From Rhinopomastus cyanomelas (taxonomy: Eukaryota > Chordata > Aves > Bucerotiformes > Rhinopomastidae), in assembly GCA_013400115.1 (NCBI GenBank), contig VXBP01008913.1, positions 245,479-309,478 on the forward strand: 64,000 bases of DNA, in the 5' to 3' direction. Below are positions 1 to 12,449 of the stretch, in pieces (the first letter of the stretch is position 1; each line of letters begins with the position of its first letter). A program made the position numbers and the translations under genes. The notes beneath the pieces were generated by a model. That model was not told the DNA's origin, did not search any database, and saw only the letters and a list, made by a program, of their open reading frames with translations.

Positions 1-90
1 CTGCCACAGCAGGATCACCTAGACCAAGTCACACAGGAACACATCCAGGAGGGTCTTAAACATCTCCAGAGAAGGAGACTCCACAACCTC
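1..90 (-). mobile_element. CR1 LINE 3' fragment, cut by window edge
   Basis: Reverse complement of a CR1 3' end: ccacagcaggatcacctag then caagtcacacaggaacac and gaaggagactccacaacc. The tail itself lies before position 1. Confidence 0.9.
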
Positions 91-513
91 GCACACCTCA
101 TCCCACAAATCCCCTGGCATCACTCTCTTCTCTACAGACACATTCCTTCAGTTCCCAATCTGCACCCATCTGTTGCATCATCCTCAAGGTGTTTTCTTCT
201 CCGAGTGAATCTCACTCACGACTCTTGGGGGGACACAGCTTTGTCACCTGGCATCCTCCAGCTTTGTGGAGCAGCTCCCTGACCTAAGCCAGAAGGAAGG
301 GGAGGTGACCCTTCCCTTACAAGGTGAATGCACTGACAGAAGCATGTGCATCCCAACGTTCACACTGAAGACTCAACTTGTGGAGACACAGCAACCACAG
401 CTGGTGTTAGCTGCAGAAACTGATGACTAAGGGATTTGATGAGGAACGGAAAGCATTGGGGGTTTTTTAAACACAAACTCAACAGCAGCTGCAGGATAAG
501 GGCAGGTCCTGAT

Positions 514-592
514 GTCACAGAATCACAGAACATTAGGGGCTGGAAGGGATCTCAGAAGATCATCTGGTCCAGTTCCTCTGCCAGAGCAGGAC
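514..592 (-). mobile_element. CR1 3' tail only
   Basis: About 75 bp of tail (cacagaacattaggggctgg to gccagagcagga), ending abruptly without the coding part. Confidence 0.85.
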
Positions 593-1185
593 GTGAGCAG
601 TTACCAGTAAGAGACTTCACAAAACCACACGAAGAAACACTGCAACCCCAAAACAAAAGCAGGAAAGCAAACAAAGCAAAGCAAACAGAATAGAAACCAC
701 ATACAGAAAAAAAGGCAGTATGTAGAGTCAAAGGAAAAGCAACTCAAGGAATAACCTGAACTTATTCTGTTCTTTTAGAGGAGAAGGTTGAGGATGGTGG
801 AGCTTGTAAAACAATCCTTCACCTGTAAAAAAGCAAACACTGGAAAAGGCTGACAGAAGGGCTGTGTGGACCACTGGAAGAAACCCTCTATCCCAGCAGA
901 TTAGGGCCCTCTTCAAGTTTCAAAAGATGCAATTTGGAGAGGAAAAGATCTCAAACTTGAGCAGAACAAACATGCACCAACTGTTCATTGTCACTTCCAA
1001 AAGAAGAACTGGGCAGCACTGAAGGAAGCCAAGCTGGAAGCAGAGTGAAGGCGTTCCTTCCTGCAGTGGATGGCCAACCAGTGAGACTCCTTGCCAGAGC
1101 AGACAGCAGATGATTAGAAGTTTCTCCGGCCTCAAGGGGAGAAAGCACAAGTCTTGGAGGACAGCTAGTCCTTTTCAGATCCCTC

Positions 1186-1330
1186 AATCACAGACCCTTA
1201 GGGATTGGAAGGGACCTTGGAAGATCATCCAGTCCAATCCCCCTGCCACAGCAAGACCACCTAGATCCAGTCACAAAGGAACACATCTGGGCGGGTTTCA
1301 AACATCTCCAGAGGAGAAGACTCCACCAAC
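1186..1330 (-). mobile_element. CR1 3' fragment
   Basis: Tail plus the first about 60 bp of the coding remnant, to gaagactccaccaacccc. Confidence 0.88.
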
Positions 1331-1604
1331 CCCTGTTCTCATTCTTTCTATGAACTTTGCTCATGATCACCACCAGCAACAAGATGTTGATCTGGACAGC
1401 AGCTGCTTAGAATCAGTATGGACAGTTTACAGACATGTTGCTAACAAGGTCTCTCACTAGAGCAAAGCTGGCAGGGCCCAGCAGCTGCTAGGTTTTCAAA
1501 CTTAGCATCTTACCAAGAACATGAGGTGAAGATGTAGGGAGAAGAGCACAGCTACTTCTGCTGCCTCCCTCTGTCACAATGCCTGTTTTTATCTGCATCA
1601 TCCT

Positions 1605-1826
1605 CACAGAACATCAGGGATTGGAAGGGACCTCGAACGACCATCTAGTCCAGTCCCCTGTCACAGCAGGATCACCTAGATCAGTCACAGATGAACATGT
1701 CCAGGTAGGTTGTAAACTTCTCCAGAGAAGGAGACTCCACAACCAACCCAGCCAGCCCCTTGCAGGGCTCTGTCACCCTCACCGGGAAGAAGTTCCCTCT
1801 CAGATTGATGTGGAACCTCCTATTTA
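1605..1826 (-). mobile_element. CR1 3' fragment
   Basis: Tail plus coding remnant through ttgatgtggaacctcct, where it stops inside a sequence not of CR1 type. Confidence 0.9.
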
Positions 1827-2077
1827 GCAACACATGTAGAAAAGGCAAAATTTCAGTTACAATAGGCAACCAGAAAGTGGAAATCATCCTCACAGCAGGA
1901 GCACTGCTAAAATAAACTCGTGTGGTGCAGACAGGCTGCAAAGCTCTGCGTAAATCAGAGCCCACTGGAGATAAAGCAGAGCAGAACTGACCTTTGCTTG
2001 ACTTTCCTATAAAACAGCTCAGCAGGAAAGAACCTGCCTTCACAACTTCAGTGGGGTAATCACTAACTAAACCTCCC

Positions 2078-2494
2078 TGTGGCCTTCCAGTATCTGAAGG
2101 GGGCTACAAAAAGGCTGGGGAGGGGCTTTGTACGATGTCAGGTAGCAACAGCACTAGGGGCAATGGAGCAGAGCTGGAGATGGGTAGATTTAGAGTGGAT
2201 GTGAGGAGGAAGTTCTTCACTGTGAGAGTGGTGAGAGCCTGGAATGGGCTGCCCAGGGAGGTGGTGGAGGCCCCATCCTTGAAGGTGTTTAAGGCCAGGC
2301 TGGATGGGGCTCTGGCCAGCCTGGTCTAGGGTGGGGTGTCCCTGCCCATGGTAGGGGAGTTGGAACTGGATGACCCTGTGGACCCTTCTAACCTAGACTG
2401 ACTGCATGACTTGATCTAGGTGATCCTGCTGTGGCAGGGGGGTTGGACTGGATGATCTTTGGAGGTCCCTTCCAGTCCCTAGTGGTTCTGTGAT
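2078..2494 (+). mobile_element. Older CR1 subfamily followed by a young CR1 tail
   Basis: 2078-2405 encodes a diverged CR1 ORF end (LDMRRKFFTVRVVRAWNGLP-like) and an old-type 3' UTR (cccttctaacctagactgac). At 2406 a young tail starts (tgacttgatctaggtgatcc). The same old-to-young junction recurs at about 33108-33140. Confidence 0.85.
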
Positions 2495-3009
2495 GATAAC
2501 CCAACCACTAGCACTGGTCTAAGCTACCAACAAGCGTGTCAGAGGCTCCACAGAAGGATCTGGTCTTCCACCGTGACGCAGCAAAGCTACCTTAGTGAAA
2601 CTGAAGCAAAGTCCAAGACTGTTTTCCAGTCGGTCCTGTTTCCCTAGCAACTGGCACCAGTTTTACCAGTAGGCTGACAGGCAGCCTGCCGGTAAAAGTC
2701 TGGCCTTACAAGGCAGCTTTGTTATTAACTCAACGTAACCAGCAATTTAGAAAACCCAGCCGCACGGGCCTGAAAAAGAGCCTGAAGAAACTTAGTTAAA
2801 AGACAAATAAAGTGGCCAGCAGAGTGATCCTGAGCAGCACCTCAGGAGGACATGAAACAGTGACCCAGCTGAGTCCTGGCTTCCAGAAGCTCCTGCTCTG
2901 CAAACAAAACTGGCTTTATTCTCCAAAAGATGGATAGTAGGTGCTATTTCATAACAGAGACAGATTCCCCCTGGTCTAGATTCCTGTTTAAATGCTTCAC
3001 ACAGGAACA

Positions 3010-3575
3010 CATCATAGAATCATAGAACATCAGGGATTGGAAGGGACCTTGAAAGATCACCCAGTCCAATCCCCCTGACGCAGCAGGATCATCTAGACCA
3101 AGTCACACAGGAACACATCCAGGTGGGTTTTAAATGTCTCCAGAGAAGGAGACTCCACAACCCCTCTGAGCAGCCCCTTCCAGGGCTCAGTCATCCTCAC
3201 CATGAAGAAGTTCCTTCTCAGATTGATGTGGAACCTCCTCTGTTCCAGCTGACACCCACTGTCCCTTGTCCTATCACTAGACGCCCCTGAGCAGAGCCTG
3301 GCTCCATCCTCCTGACACCCACCCTTCACACATTTATACACATTAATGAGGTCACCCCTCAGTCTCCTGTTTTCCAGGCTGAAGAGACCCTCAGCCTCTC
3401 CTCATAAGATAGGTGCACCACCTCCTTCTTCATCCTCATTCCTGGAGGGAGTCCAGCGCAGGAGGGTTTTAAACATCTCCAGAGAAAAAGACTCCAGAAC
3501 CTCCCTTGTGAGCCCTGCTCCTGCTGGCCACACAGTTTCTGACAGAAGCCAGGATGCCTTTGGCCTCCCTGGCTA
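3010..3575 (-). mobile_element. CR1 3' fragment with rearranged 5' side
   Basis: Continuous from the octamer tail (atcatagaatcatagaacat) to about 3450, then an abrupt jump back to an ORF-end segment (gggttttaaacatctccag) at 3465 and on to a segment matching the reverse-transcriptase 3' region. This is either a second copy or an internal rearrangement. Confidence 0.85.
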
Positions 3576-3983
3576 GCATTCCAGCACAGAGGCTCCTCAC
3601 AAGACCACTGTTCCAGGCTGCGCTAAGCCGCAGCCTGTCAAATCACATCCCCCAGACAAGCCTCTCTCTGCCTTAGGTTAACCACCCGGTGTCCTGACCA
3701 CATCCTGCGGGTGCTCAGCAGAGGACTGCCGCTCACAGAGCTTCCTTCGCTCAGCCACGAGGAGTTATCTTTAGAGCTTTAGAGCAAGAGAAACTGCCAC
3801 TTCAACAGGACACAGGTCGTGGAGAGGGAAAAACAACGAAGGAAAAAATAAGTCACACCTCGCCAGCAGCCCAGTTAGCACCAATCCTGATCCAGCTGGT
3901 AACGGAGATACTGAAACACAAAACAACTGCAGCCACAGTTTCAGCAGTGATTCACTTTAGATCCACGTACAGAAGAGAAAGGA

Positions 3984-4608
3984 ACCATGAAGAGGTGGTT
4001 AGCAGATTGAGAGGTTCTCCTCCCCTCTGCCCTGCTGAGACCACAGCTGGAATCTTGTGTCCAGTTGTGGGCCCCTCAGCTCCAGAAGGACACAGAGCTG
4101 CTGGAGAGAGCCCAGCGCAGAGCCACAGGGGTGATGGAGGGAGGGGAGCATCTCCCTGCTGAGGAGAGGCTGAGGGAGCTGGGAAAGAGGAGCCTGAGGG
4201 GTGACCTCATTAATGTTGATCAATATGTGAAGGGTGGGTGTGAGGAGGATGGAGCCAGGCTCTGCTCAGTGGCATCCAATGACAGGACAAGGGGCAGTGG
4301 GTGTGAGCTGGAACACAGGAGGTTCCACATCAGTGTGAGAAGGAACTTCTTCCCAGTGAGGGTGACAGAGCCCTGGAAGGGGCTGCCCAAGGGGATTGTG
4401 GAGTCTCTTTCTCTGGAGACATTAAAACCCACCTGACCAGGTTCCTGTGCAACTTGATCTAGGTGATCCTGCTGTGCTGGGGGGATTGGACTGAGATAAT
4501 CCCACCTGGATATGTTCCTGTGTTACTTGATGTAGGTGATCCTGCTGCAGCAAGGAGTTGGACTGGATGATCTTTTGAGGTCCCTTCCAATCCCTAAGGG
4601 TCTGTGAA
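3984..4608 (+). mobile_element. CR1 3' fragment with duplicated tail
   Basis: About 490 bp from gtggttagcagattgagagg to the young tail, then at 4494 a second partial ORF end and tail (cccacctggatatgttcctg). Two 3' ends lie in a row in the same orientation. Confidence 0.9.
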
Positions 4609-5029
4609 GAGGGAACCTCACAAACAGTGAGGGCCAGCAAGGTACACCATTAATGAGATGTCACTGCACGTGTGTGTGTGTTTGGACTGTACAAACTATA
4701 AATTCAAACACCCTGGAATTTACAAAAACACAGGTAAATAAATAAAAACCATGAAAGGAGGAGCTATCAGTGTCAAAAAGTTGAAGTAAACTTCACTGCA
4801 CCATCTGAACTTATTCCCAGCCATGAAGATAAACACACGCAGTGGTCTGGCCACATATGAAGAAGAAGGGAAACATTTCCAGTTCTGGCTGACAGCTCTC
4901 CGTAGCTGTTTACCTCATTTTTGGGCTTCTCTTTGCTTGGCTGCAGAGGGAGGGGTTTCTAGTCCTAATCAAGAGCCTGAACAAAACAGTCGTTAATATC
5001 AGACTAGTTTTAACAGCTAATCTTGGAGT

Positions 5030-5557
5030 GAGGGCAATGGAGGGCAACGAAGCTGGGGAAGGGCCTTGAGAATCATTAGGGATTGGAAGGGACCTCGAAA
5101 GATCATCTAGTCCAATCCCCCTGCAGCAGCAGGATCACCTCGACCAAGTCATCAACTCCATGAGGAGAGATTGAGAGAGTTGGGGCTGTTCAGTTTGAGG
5201 AAGCTGAGGGGAGACCTCATCGCTCTCTACAACTACCTGAAAGAACATTGTAGAGATGTTGGTGCTGGGATCTTTTCACAGGTTATTAATGACAGAAGCA
5301 GAGGAAAGGGCTTCAAGCTTCAACAGGGGAGGCTTAGACTGGACATCAGGAAGAAATTCTTCATGGAAACACTGGTCAGGCCCTGGACTGGGCTGCCCAG
5401 GGTGGTGGTTGAGTCCCCATCCCTGGACGAGTTTAAAAGCCACTTAGATGTGGTGTTGGGGGATCTGGTTTAGGGGTGACCTTGTGGAATAGGACTGATG
5501 GTTGGACTCAATGATCCCAGAGGTCTTTTCCAACCTGAATGATTCTATGATTCTATC
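5030..5557 (+). mobile_element. CR1 of second subfamily, interrupted by a reverse CR1 tail
   Basis: The host copy reads gggcaatggagggcaacgaa to 5075, is interrupted, and resumes at 5151 with ggagagattgagagagttgg. It ends ttccaacctgaatgattcta with an octamer tail. It belongs to the subfamily with the ORF end DEFKSHLDVVLGDLV. Confidence 0.88.
5073..5150 (-). mobile_element. CR1 tail nested in reverse orientation
   Basis: A 75-bp minus tail (tagggattggaagggacctc to cctcgaccaagtca) inside the plus-strand CR1 around it. It must be younger than its host. Confidence 0.88.
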
Positions 5558-5828
5558 AGACTAGTTATAACAGAGATCTTGTACCTCAACCCCAAGTTGC
5601 ACATCTTGCTTTCCCGAGCAGCATCCCCGCACGGTTTACGTGCAGTGTGTGGAGATGCCTCTCTGGGAGCAGACCAGGAACTCCTCAGTCTTCCACATGA
5701 CCCCATCTAGGTCCTGTGGTTAAATATTCCAGCATTCCCAGTGCTAATAAGTTACTCTCCTGAAGCCTACTGCAAAAATGGATAAACTGAGTGAAAACTG
5801 CACTTTGCTTGCTGTGTCAGCTTTTGAA

Positions 5829-5990
5829 AACACAGAATCACAGAACATCAGGGATTGGAAGAGACACGGAAAGATCATCCAGTCCAATCCCCCTGCCAGA
5901 GCAGGACCACCAAGACCAAGTCATTAGGGACTGGAAGGGGCCTCAAAGATCATCTAGTCCAATCCCCCTGCCAGAGCAGGACCCCCTAGA
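5829..5990 (-). mobile_element. Two CR1 tails in tandem
   Basis: Two successive tail units, 5829-5921 and 5922-5990, each starting around agggattggaag / ggactggaagg and ending at gccagagcagga. Confidence 0.87.
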
Positions 5991-6645
5991 GGGAAACTGA
6001 GCGAACTATAAAAAGGAGGATTTATATTTGGAATCTTAAGGCTACTTATTTTAATTTCCAGCAGAGGAAAGATAAGAGCTGTGGAATCTTACAGGAGTAG
6101 GTATGATTTTGCCCACACATGCCACGGATCAGTTCAGCTGCGCTGCCCCATTAGGAAGCGTTTTGTGCCGTAACTGATGGGGTCACGCCTGTCCTGCTTT
6201 CACGGGAGCTTTCAGATTAACATGTTCTTATCATCTGACTGCTCTCTGTTGAGCAGGAATTTCCATGATGTGACTGATGACTTACAGATTACCCTGCACT
6301 ACAAACCAGATGACTACTAAAGAAACCACAGCTATAACTCTTTGCCATCTTCAGTGCAGAGAAGAGGAAAGGCAAAAGGATGAGAGTCCAAAAGACACTC
6401 GTCTTGATTTATATCAAGCTTTTGTTTGTCTTTGGAAGAGGTCAAGACCTGAGCAAAAGACAAGTGGTTCCACAGCGGTGTAACTGCTCCCACAGACCAC
6501 ATTTTTAACCAAATAAAACCCGACTAATTCTTCAATAGGCAGAAGTGCTGAAGTATCCCTTTTAAAGACTCAACTCTCACTAAAGCTGTACCAGAAGCCT
6601 CTTAGTAGAGATCAGAGAACCTCTGGGCAGTTCTCGTTGCAGAAG

Positions 6646-6760
6646 ACTAGATGATCTCTCAAGGTCCCTTCCAATCCCTAATGATTCTATGGTTCAATGA
6701 TTGGACTGGATGATCTTTCAAGGTCCCTTCCAATCCCTAATGATTCTGTGATTCTGTGAA
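6646..6760 (+). mobile_element. Two CR1 tails in tandem
   Basis: Two copies of actggatgatctYtcaaggtcc followed by the octamer-like gattctgtgattctgtg. Confidence 0.85.
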
Positions 6761-6849
6761 TAAAAGTTAATAAAAGTCATAGTCACAGCTTTTAACAAGT
6801 TTTGAAACCACAGGGAAATAAAACTGATCTCAACTTTGGTTGAGGAGAT

Positions 6850-6932
6850 AGCGACTTGGTCTAGGTGATCCTGTGCTGGCAAGGGGATTGGACTAGATGA
6901 TCCTTGGAGGTCCCTTCCATCCCTCTGTGAAA
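6850..6932 (+). mobile_element. CR1 tail
   Basis: From gcgacttggtctaggtgatc to cccttccatccctctgtga. No coding part. Confidence 0.85.
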
Positions 6933-7154
6933 GCACTGTGACAAAGCAGTACGAGGCACTGACAGTGTACAAACAGAAGCAGCACTGGTGTTGGCAGCTG
7001 CTAAACCAGAAGCAATACTGACCAATCCCATAGGGGAAGCTGAGTCATTTAGTTTTACCTGTTTGTTACTTCAAACAACCATCTCTTTTCCTCCTGCATC
7101 AATACAACTTCTCTTCCCAAGTATGCCACGGCTTTCTCTCTCCACTGCACGTAT

Positions 7155-7399
7155 CACAGTACAGTAGGGATTGGAAGGGACCTCAGAAGATCATCTGGTC
7201 CAATCCCCCTGCCACAGCAGGATCACCTAGATCCAGTCATAGAATCATTAAGGATTAGAAGGGACCTTAAAAGATCATCTAGTCCAATCCCCCTGCCTCA
7301 GCAGGATCACCTAGATGCAGTCATAGAATCATAAGGGACTAGAAGGGACACTAGAAGATCATCCAGTCCAATCCCCCTGCCACAGCAGGATCACCTAGA
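7155..7399 (-). mobile_element. Trimer of CR1 tails
   Basis: Three consecutive tail units of roughly 80 bp, starting near 7163, 7246 and 7325. Each ends at gcaggatcacctagat and the next begins tcatagaatcat within a few bases. Confidence 0.9.
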
Positions 7400-8195
7400 G
7401 AAAAAACCCAACCAAGCCAACAAAAACACACCAAAAACTTCCCCGATACCCTTAAAGGCTTTAGATTCATCACATCCAAAGCTTTACCTCTGAACAGAGC
7501 ACAAAACCAAGGTGTAACAGCCATCTATGTTCAAGGGTTCTGCCACACGGGTAAACAGCTCAAACACACCCACAGATACGAATGAAAACCACCCTGGCCT
7601 CCTTCAGGAAGTCATTCAACACTTCACAGAAAAAAAATAGGAAGTTGTTGATAAACTGCTCGCAAGAACTACTTCCTGTAGGAAAAGTAACTCCAAGACT
7701 GGTTTGCTGGACGATCTGCTCACTTCTCCACACGATACACAGCGAAGAGAGGTGCTCACGAGCTAAAGTTAGAACAGCACAGGAGTGATTCTAGAACGGA
7801 GCAAAATGCTTCCCTTCCTCCTGCTCCCCAGTCATCCTCCGCCTGGAGAGCCATCCCCTGCCTTTCTCCACAGTTCACTGAAATGTCAAGCAGCAGCTGG
7901 CTAACGGGAAGTGGTGACAAAGCCGCGCGGCTGACATCACCCGCGGAGGAGCCGATCTGCCTGCCTGGCTCAGAGCGGGCCGGGGCACCGCGCAGCAGTG
8001 CCGAGGTGCGTCAGGCACGGCCACTTCACCAGCCAGGCCAGTCTCAGCTTACTGTTCTGCTTGAGCAGCAGTTACAGGAAGAAACACCAGGCTTTATCCC
8101 AGCCCTGGAACGAGCACGTGTTGGCTTACAGGGCAAAATCACCTGCGTGGTCCCTGGTGGGTAACTGCACTGAGGAGTTCTGCTCATAACACTGA

Positions 8196-8688
8196 GAGAG
8201 GAGCGTCCAGTCCTGGGCCCCTCCGTTCAAGAGGGACACAGAGCTGCTGGAGGAGTCCAGCACAGAGCCACAGGGATGATGAAAGGAGTGGGACATGTCC
8301 CTGAGGAGGAGAGGCTGAGGGAGATGGGGCTCTTGAGCTGGCGGAAAAGAGACAGAGGGGTGACCCCATGGATGTTGATCAATATGTGAGGAGGCTGGAG
8401 CCAGGCTCTGCTCAGGGGCACCCAGTGACAGGACAGGGGGCAGCGGGTGTGAGCTGGAACAGAGGAGGTTCCACATCAGTGTGAGAAGGACCTTCTTCCC
8501 ACTGAGGGTGCCAAAGCCCTGGCAGGGGCTGCCCAGGGGGTTGTGGAGTCTCCTTCTCTGGAGACGTTTAAAACCCACCTGGACATGATCCTATGCAAGT
8601 GGATCTAGAGGCTCCTGCTGTGGCAGGGGGACTGGACTGGATCATCTTTCAAGGTCCCTTCCAATCCCTAACGTCCTGTGACTCTGTG
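8196..8688 (+). mobile_element. CR1 3' fragment, about 490 bp
   Basis: From cagtcctgggcccctccgtt through gagaggctgagggagatgg to the tail and ctgtgactctgtga. Confidence 0.92.
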
Positions 8689-9131
8689 AGAAGAATCCCA
8701 TGCCATTGATCTGGATACACAGGCTCGTATTTTCCCTTCCACACACACCATTTCCAACTGCTATATTTGCAGTCCTTGACCACTGGTTAGTGGAAGGGAC
8801 TACACTAAGCACAGTGCTCAGTTCTTGCTGCTGGCACTGTAGGATGATGTTACGATAACTACAACCATAAGGCTTTCGCTGACATCTGGAAAAAATCTCC
8901 TACTGCTACCTATTCTGTGAAGATCTTTCTAGATCTTTCTCAGAGTGGCTACAGAACAGAGCAAGTGGAAACAAAGAGCAGCACGGCCAATCCAACAAAG
9001 CAGCTGAATACTTGGAAGAGACACCAGAAATCTGCATGTGGGAGACTGCTAGAAGGAACCACGTTCAATGTGTTTAGCATCAGGAATCTCAGTGCTCCTG
9101 CTCTGAGCAAATTTAAGGCACAACTAGACAA

Positions 9132-9382
9132 GGGGCTGTGGGAGTGAGATGGAACAGAGGAGGTTCCACATCAATATGAGAAGGAACTTCTTCAAAGTGA
9201 GGGTGACAGAGCCCTGGAAGGGGCTGCCCAGGGGGGTTGTTGAGTCTCCTTCTCTGGAGACATTTAAAACCCACCTGGACGTGTTCCTGGACGACTGGAC
9301 CTAGGTGCCTCTGCTCTGGCAGGAGGACTGGACTGGATGATCTTTCAAAGTCCCTTCCAATCTCTCGTGTTCTGTGACACTC
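9132..9382 (+). mobile_element. CR1 3' fragment, 250 bp
   Basis: 5'-truncated within the terminal ORF segment (gagatggaacagaggaggtt) and complete through the tail. Confidence 0.9.
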
Positions 9383-10011
9383 CAGTGAATTTGGTGGTTC
9401 TCACTTGAAAACAGCATCAACCAACCTCTCGGGACAAGCCATGTCCTTCAGGTGTGAGCACAGCCTTCCAGACTGTCCTCATTAGACTCTCCCATACCGC
9501 AGCATCACCCAAGGAAAACCGAAAGAAAACAGCCCATTAAGCTGTTTCAAATCTCCCAAGGTCAGCATGTGACCCAGCAGGGAGAGGTTCAAAGAAGCAC
9601 AGCCTTTATTTTCCTTCCTAACAACCTGGTTTGTTTCCACTCCTCTCGCCTTCAAGACACATCCTTCACAGCTAGCAGCTCTTTCAATCATTTACTTTGG
9701 ATGTCTGCTCGAGAACAAACGATCTTGCTCATGCAGATGAGTTTGCCAGACTTGTGTGTACTTTCCAGTCTCAGGCTCTTTATTGTTCTTGCTGAAACCT
9801 GACCCTTTGAAATGGATACCAGGACACCAAGACAGCACAAAAAAAATTGCAGAGAAAAAAAGAGCAGGGAGATTTTTTTCGTGGTAATAACTAAGCTGCA
9901 GAGAAGCTTTCCAAGAACAAACCTTTCTCTCCGATTTACACGAATTGAGGATAAGTTTTAAACAGTATTAAAAGGCTGAGCCTCAGAGCACAAGGACCTT
10001 TTGCATCCCTT

Positions 10012-10460
10012 CAACATTAGAGATTGGAAGGGACCTTGAAGGATCACCCAGTCCAATTCCCCTGCCAGAGCAGGATCACCTAGAACAAGTCACACAGGAA
10101 CACGTCCAGGTGGGTTTTAAATGTCTCCAGAGAAAGAGACTCCACAACCCCCCTGAGCAGCCCCTTCCAGGGCTCTGTCACCCTCACCGTGAGAAAGTTC
10201 CTTCTCAGGTTGATGTGGAACCTCCTCTGGTCCAACTGACACCCGTTGACCCTTGTTCTATCACTAGATCACACAACCATAGCATCATTAGGGATTGGAA
10301 GGGACCTCATCTAGTCCAATCCCCCTGCCACAGCAGGATCCCCTAGATCCAATCATTAGGGATTGGAAGGGACCTCAAAAGATCATCCAGTCCAATCCCC
10401 CTGGCACAGCAGGATCACCCAGACCAAGTCACACAGGAACACGTCCAGGCAGGTTTGAAA
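10012..10460 (-). mobile_element. CR1 fragment followed by two more tails
   Basis: 10012-10266 is a 255-bp fragment. 10267-10345 and 10346-10460 are further tails, the last with a short coding stub. All share orientation. Confidence 0.88.
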
Positions 10461-10743
10461 TGTCTCAAAATCAAAACCTTGTAACTATAACTTAAAAATC
10501 AAACACCTATTTTTCATGCTTCCTGTTTCTCTTTAAGAGCTCTCATTACCACAGTCAAAACAAAGTTTGCTTTTCATTTCTAAACTCAAACTGTTCTTTC
10601 CTCAAGGTCCAACGAGCCGCAGTTCTCAAATGGCATCAACTTACAGAATTCCCAAAGAATTCCATTCTTGCCCACAAAACAGCTCACATTCTGGAACAGG
10701 CTGCTTCCAGCAGAAAGTTATCACAGCTTCTGTGCCTTCCTAA

Positions 10744-11100
10744 TCACAGAACATCAGGGACTGGAAGGGACCTTGAAAGATCATCTAGTCCAAACCCTGT
10801 GCCACAGCAGGATCACCTAGATCAATCACAGAACATTAGGGACTGGAAGAGACCTCAAGAGATCATCCAGTCCAATCCCCCTGCCACAGCAGGATCACCT
10901 AGACCAAGTCCCACAGGAACACATCCAGGTGGGTTTTAAACATCTCCAGAGAGGGAGACTCCACAACCCCCCTGGGCAGCCCCTTCCAGTGCTCTGTCAC
11001 CCTCACTGGGAAGAGGTTCCTTCTCTCATTGATGTGGAACCTCCTGTGCTCCAGCTGCCACCCGTTGCCCCTTGTCCTATCATCAGGTGACACTGAGAAA
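10744..11100 (-). mobile_element. CR1 tail plus CR1 fragment in tandem
   Basis: Tail unit 10744-10822, then a fragment with its own tail to 11100 (ttgatgtggaacctcctgtg). Same orientation, directly abutting. Confidence 0.88.
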
Positions 11101-11281
11101 GTTTCACATACATGAAACACTGTGCTGTCCCTGCCCACTCTCAGACCTGAAAATAAGATCTAACCTGTTATTTAGAAGCTTTGCAGTTACATAGAAGGCT
11201 GAAAATACAGTCAGAATGTTATCTGAGGGCAAATTACGTGTCTTGGTGGGCACAGTTTGTGAAAGGAGGACAAGATCCTGT

Positions 11282-11462
11282 TGGTTCCAACAGGAGTAGG
11301 GAGGTGAATGTCCCCCTGTACTCAGCACTGGGGAGGCCACATCTTGAGTACTGGGGACAGTTTTGGGCACCTCAGGTCAAGGGAGACATCGAGGGGCTGG
11401 AGTGAGGGCAGAGGAGGGCAGTAAAGATGAGGAAGGGCCTGGAGAATCAATCTGATGAGGAG
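11282..11462 (+). mobile_element. CR1 internal segment ending at an N
   Basis: Covers aacaggagtagggaggtgaa to aatctgatgaggag of the second CR1 subfamily and breaks off at the ambiguous base 11463. A minus-oriented tail stub follows (11464-11500). Confidence 0.8.
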
Positions 11463-11463
11463 N
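11463..11463. other. Single ambiguous base
   Basis: An N where a plus-oriented CR1 stops and a minus-oriented tail begins. Confidence 0.99.
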
Positions 11464-11785
11464 TTTGGAAAAGACCTTAAAGATCACCCAGTCCAATCTA
11501 AATCCAAAGAAACCCAGCAATCCTAACATCCAAGATCTAGATTCTATGGTTTAGAAAACTGCACAGCACAAAAGGAAAAATTCCCTCATGGATTAGGTGT
11601 CAGACAGAATCGTAGAATCATTAGGGATTGCAAGGGCCCTCGAAAGATCATCCAGTCCAAGCCCCTGCCACAGCAGGATCACCCAGACCAAGTCATAAAA
11701 TCAGTGAGGGTTAGAAGGGACCACAGGATCATCCAGCTCCCACTCCCCTACCATGGGCAGGGACACCCCACCCTAGACAGGTGGC
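11464..11785 (-). mobile_element. CR1 tail stubs (three)
   Basis: 11464-11500 is a stub after the N, 11608-11697 a young tail, and 11698-11785 an older-type tail (ccatgggcagggacacccca). Confidence 0.8.
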
Positions 11786-12449
11786 ATGTGTAACCTCTCT
11801 TCAGTTACCAAGAAGGTGATGCTAAGTCACTGCAGGAACAACAAACACCCCTGGAAATTCTTCCAATTTCCTTTCTGCCAAAGGGAACAGGATGAGTGAA
11901 GAGGTACAGCCCCAAACACTGCAATCAAACGTATTCATTTCTTCATGAGCAAAGAGCAGAGCAGTCAGGCAGTTGTCCTTATTCAACAATTAACGAGCCC
12001 CGATACATTCTCACCACAACAGTTCCTGAAGTCACTCTGTATTTCTACACCTGCACCATAAACATGAGGTAAGATGTATTTTGACCCCCATGAGAACCCT
12101 GGCAAGTTTCACCAAGTCCAAAAGTCACCTTGTTTAGAAACCACTACAGGCATTTCACAGACTTTCAGTATAAAACATACCAGAACACATCCTTCAGCTA
12201 AGATGAAGGCAGGACAGATGTTCAGAGTGTCACAGAGCTTTCAGAAAGCAGCAAACCAGTTGATAGGGGATAAATACTGAAGCAGACGCAGCTCCTACTT
12301 GAATTCAGGAGTGTGTGCTTTCACATAATGTATTTTAAACACAATTTAATTCACTACAATTCAAAGACTGTAAAACTACCCTCCCCCCCAAAAAAAACAA
12401 CCCCAAAGCACAACAGAGACAGAGCCGACTGAAAATACTCTGTACTTAC

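Larger units (their letters stand above)
1..12449 (-). other. YAP1 intron 2, 5' portion
   Basis: No coding exon is visible below 12450. The next YAP1 exon should encode the rest of the first WW domain (HIDQTTTWQDPRK in vertebrates), and I could not find that sequence on the minus strand here, so it lies outside the window. The stretch holds the CR1 fragments listed separately. Between them is unique AT-moderate DNA (91-513, 593-1185, 1331-1604, 1827-2077, 2495-3009, 3576-3983, 4609-5029, 5991-6645, 7400-8195, 8689-9131, 9383-10011, 10461-10743, 11786-12449) in which I see no gene. Confidence 0.8.
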
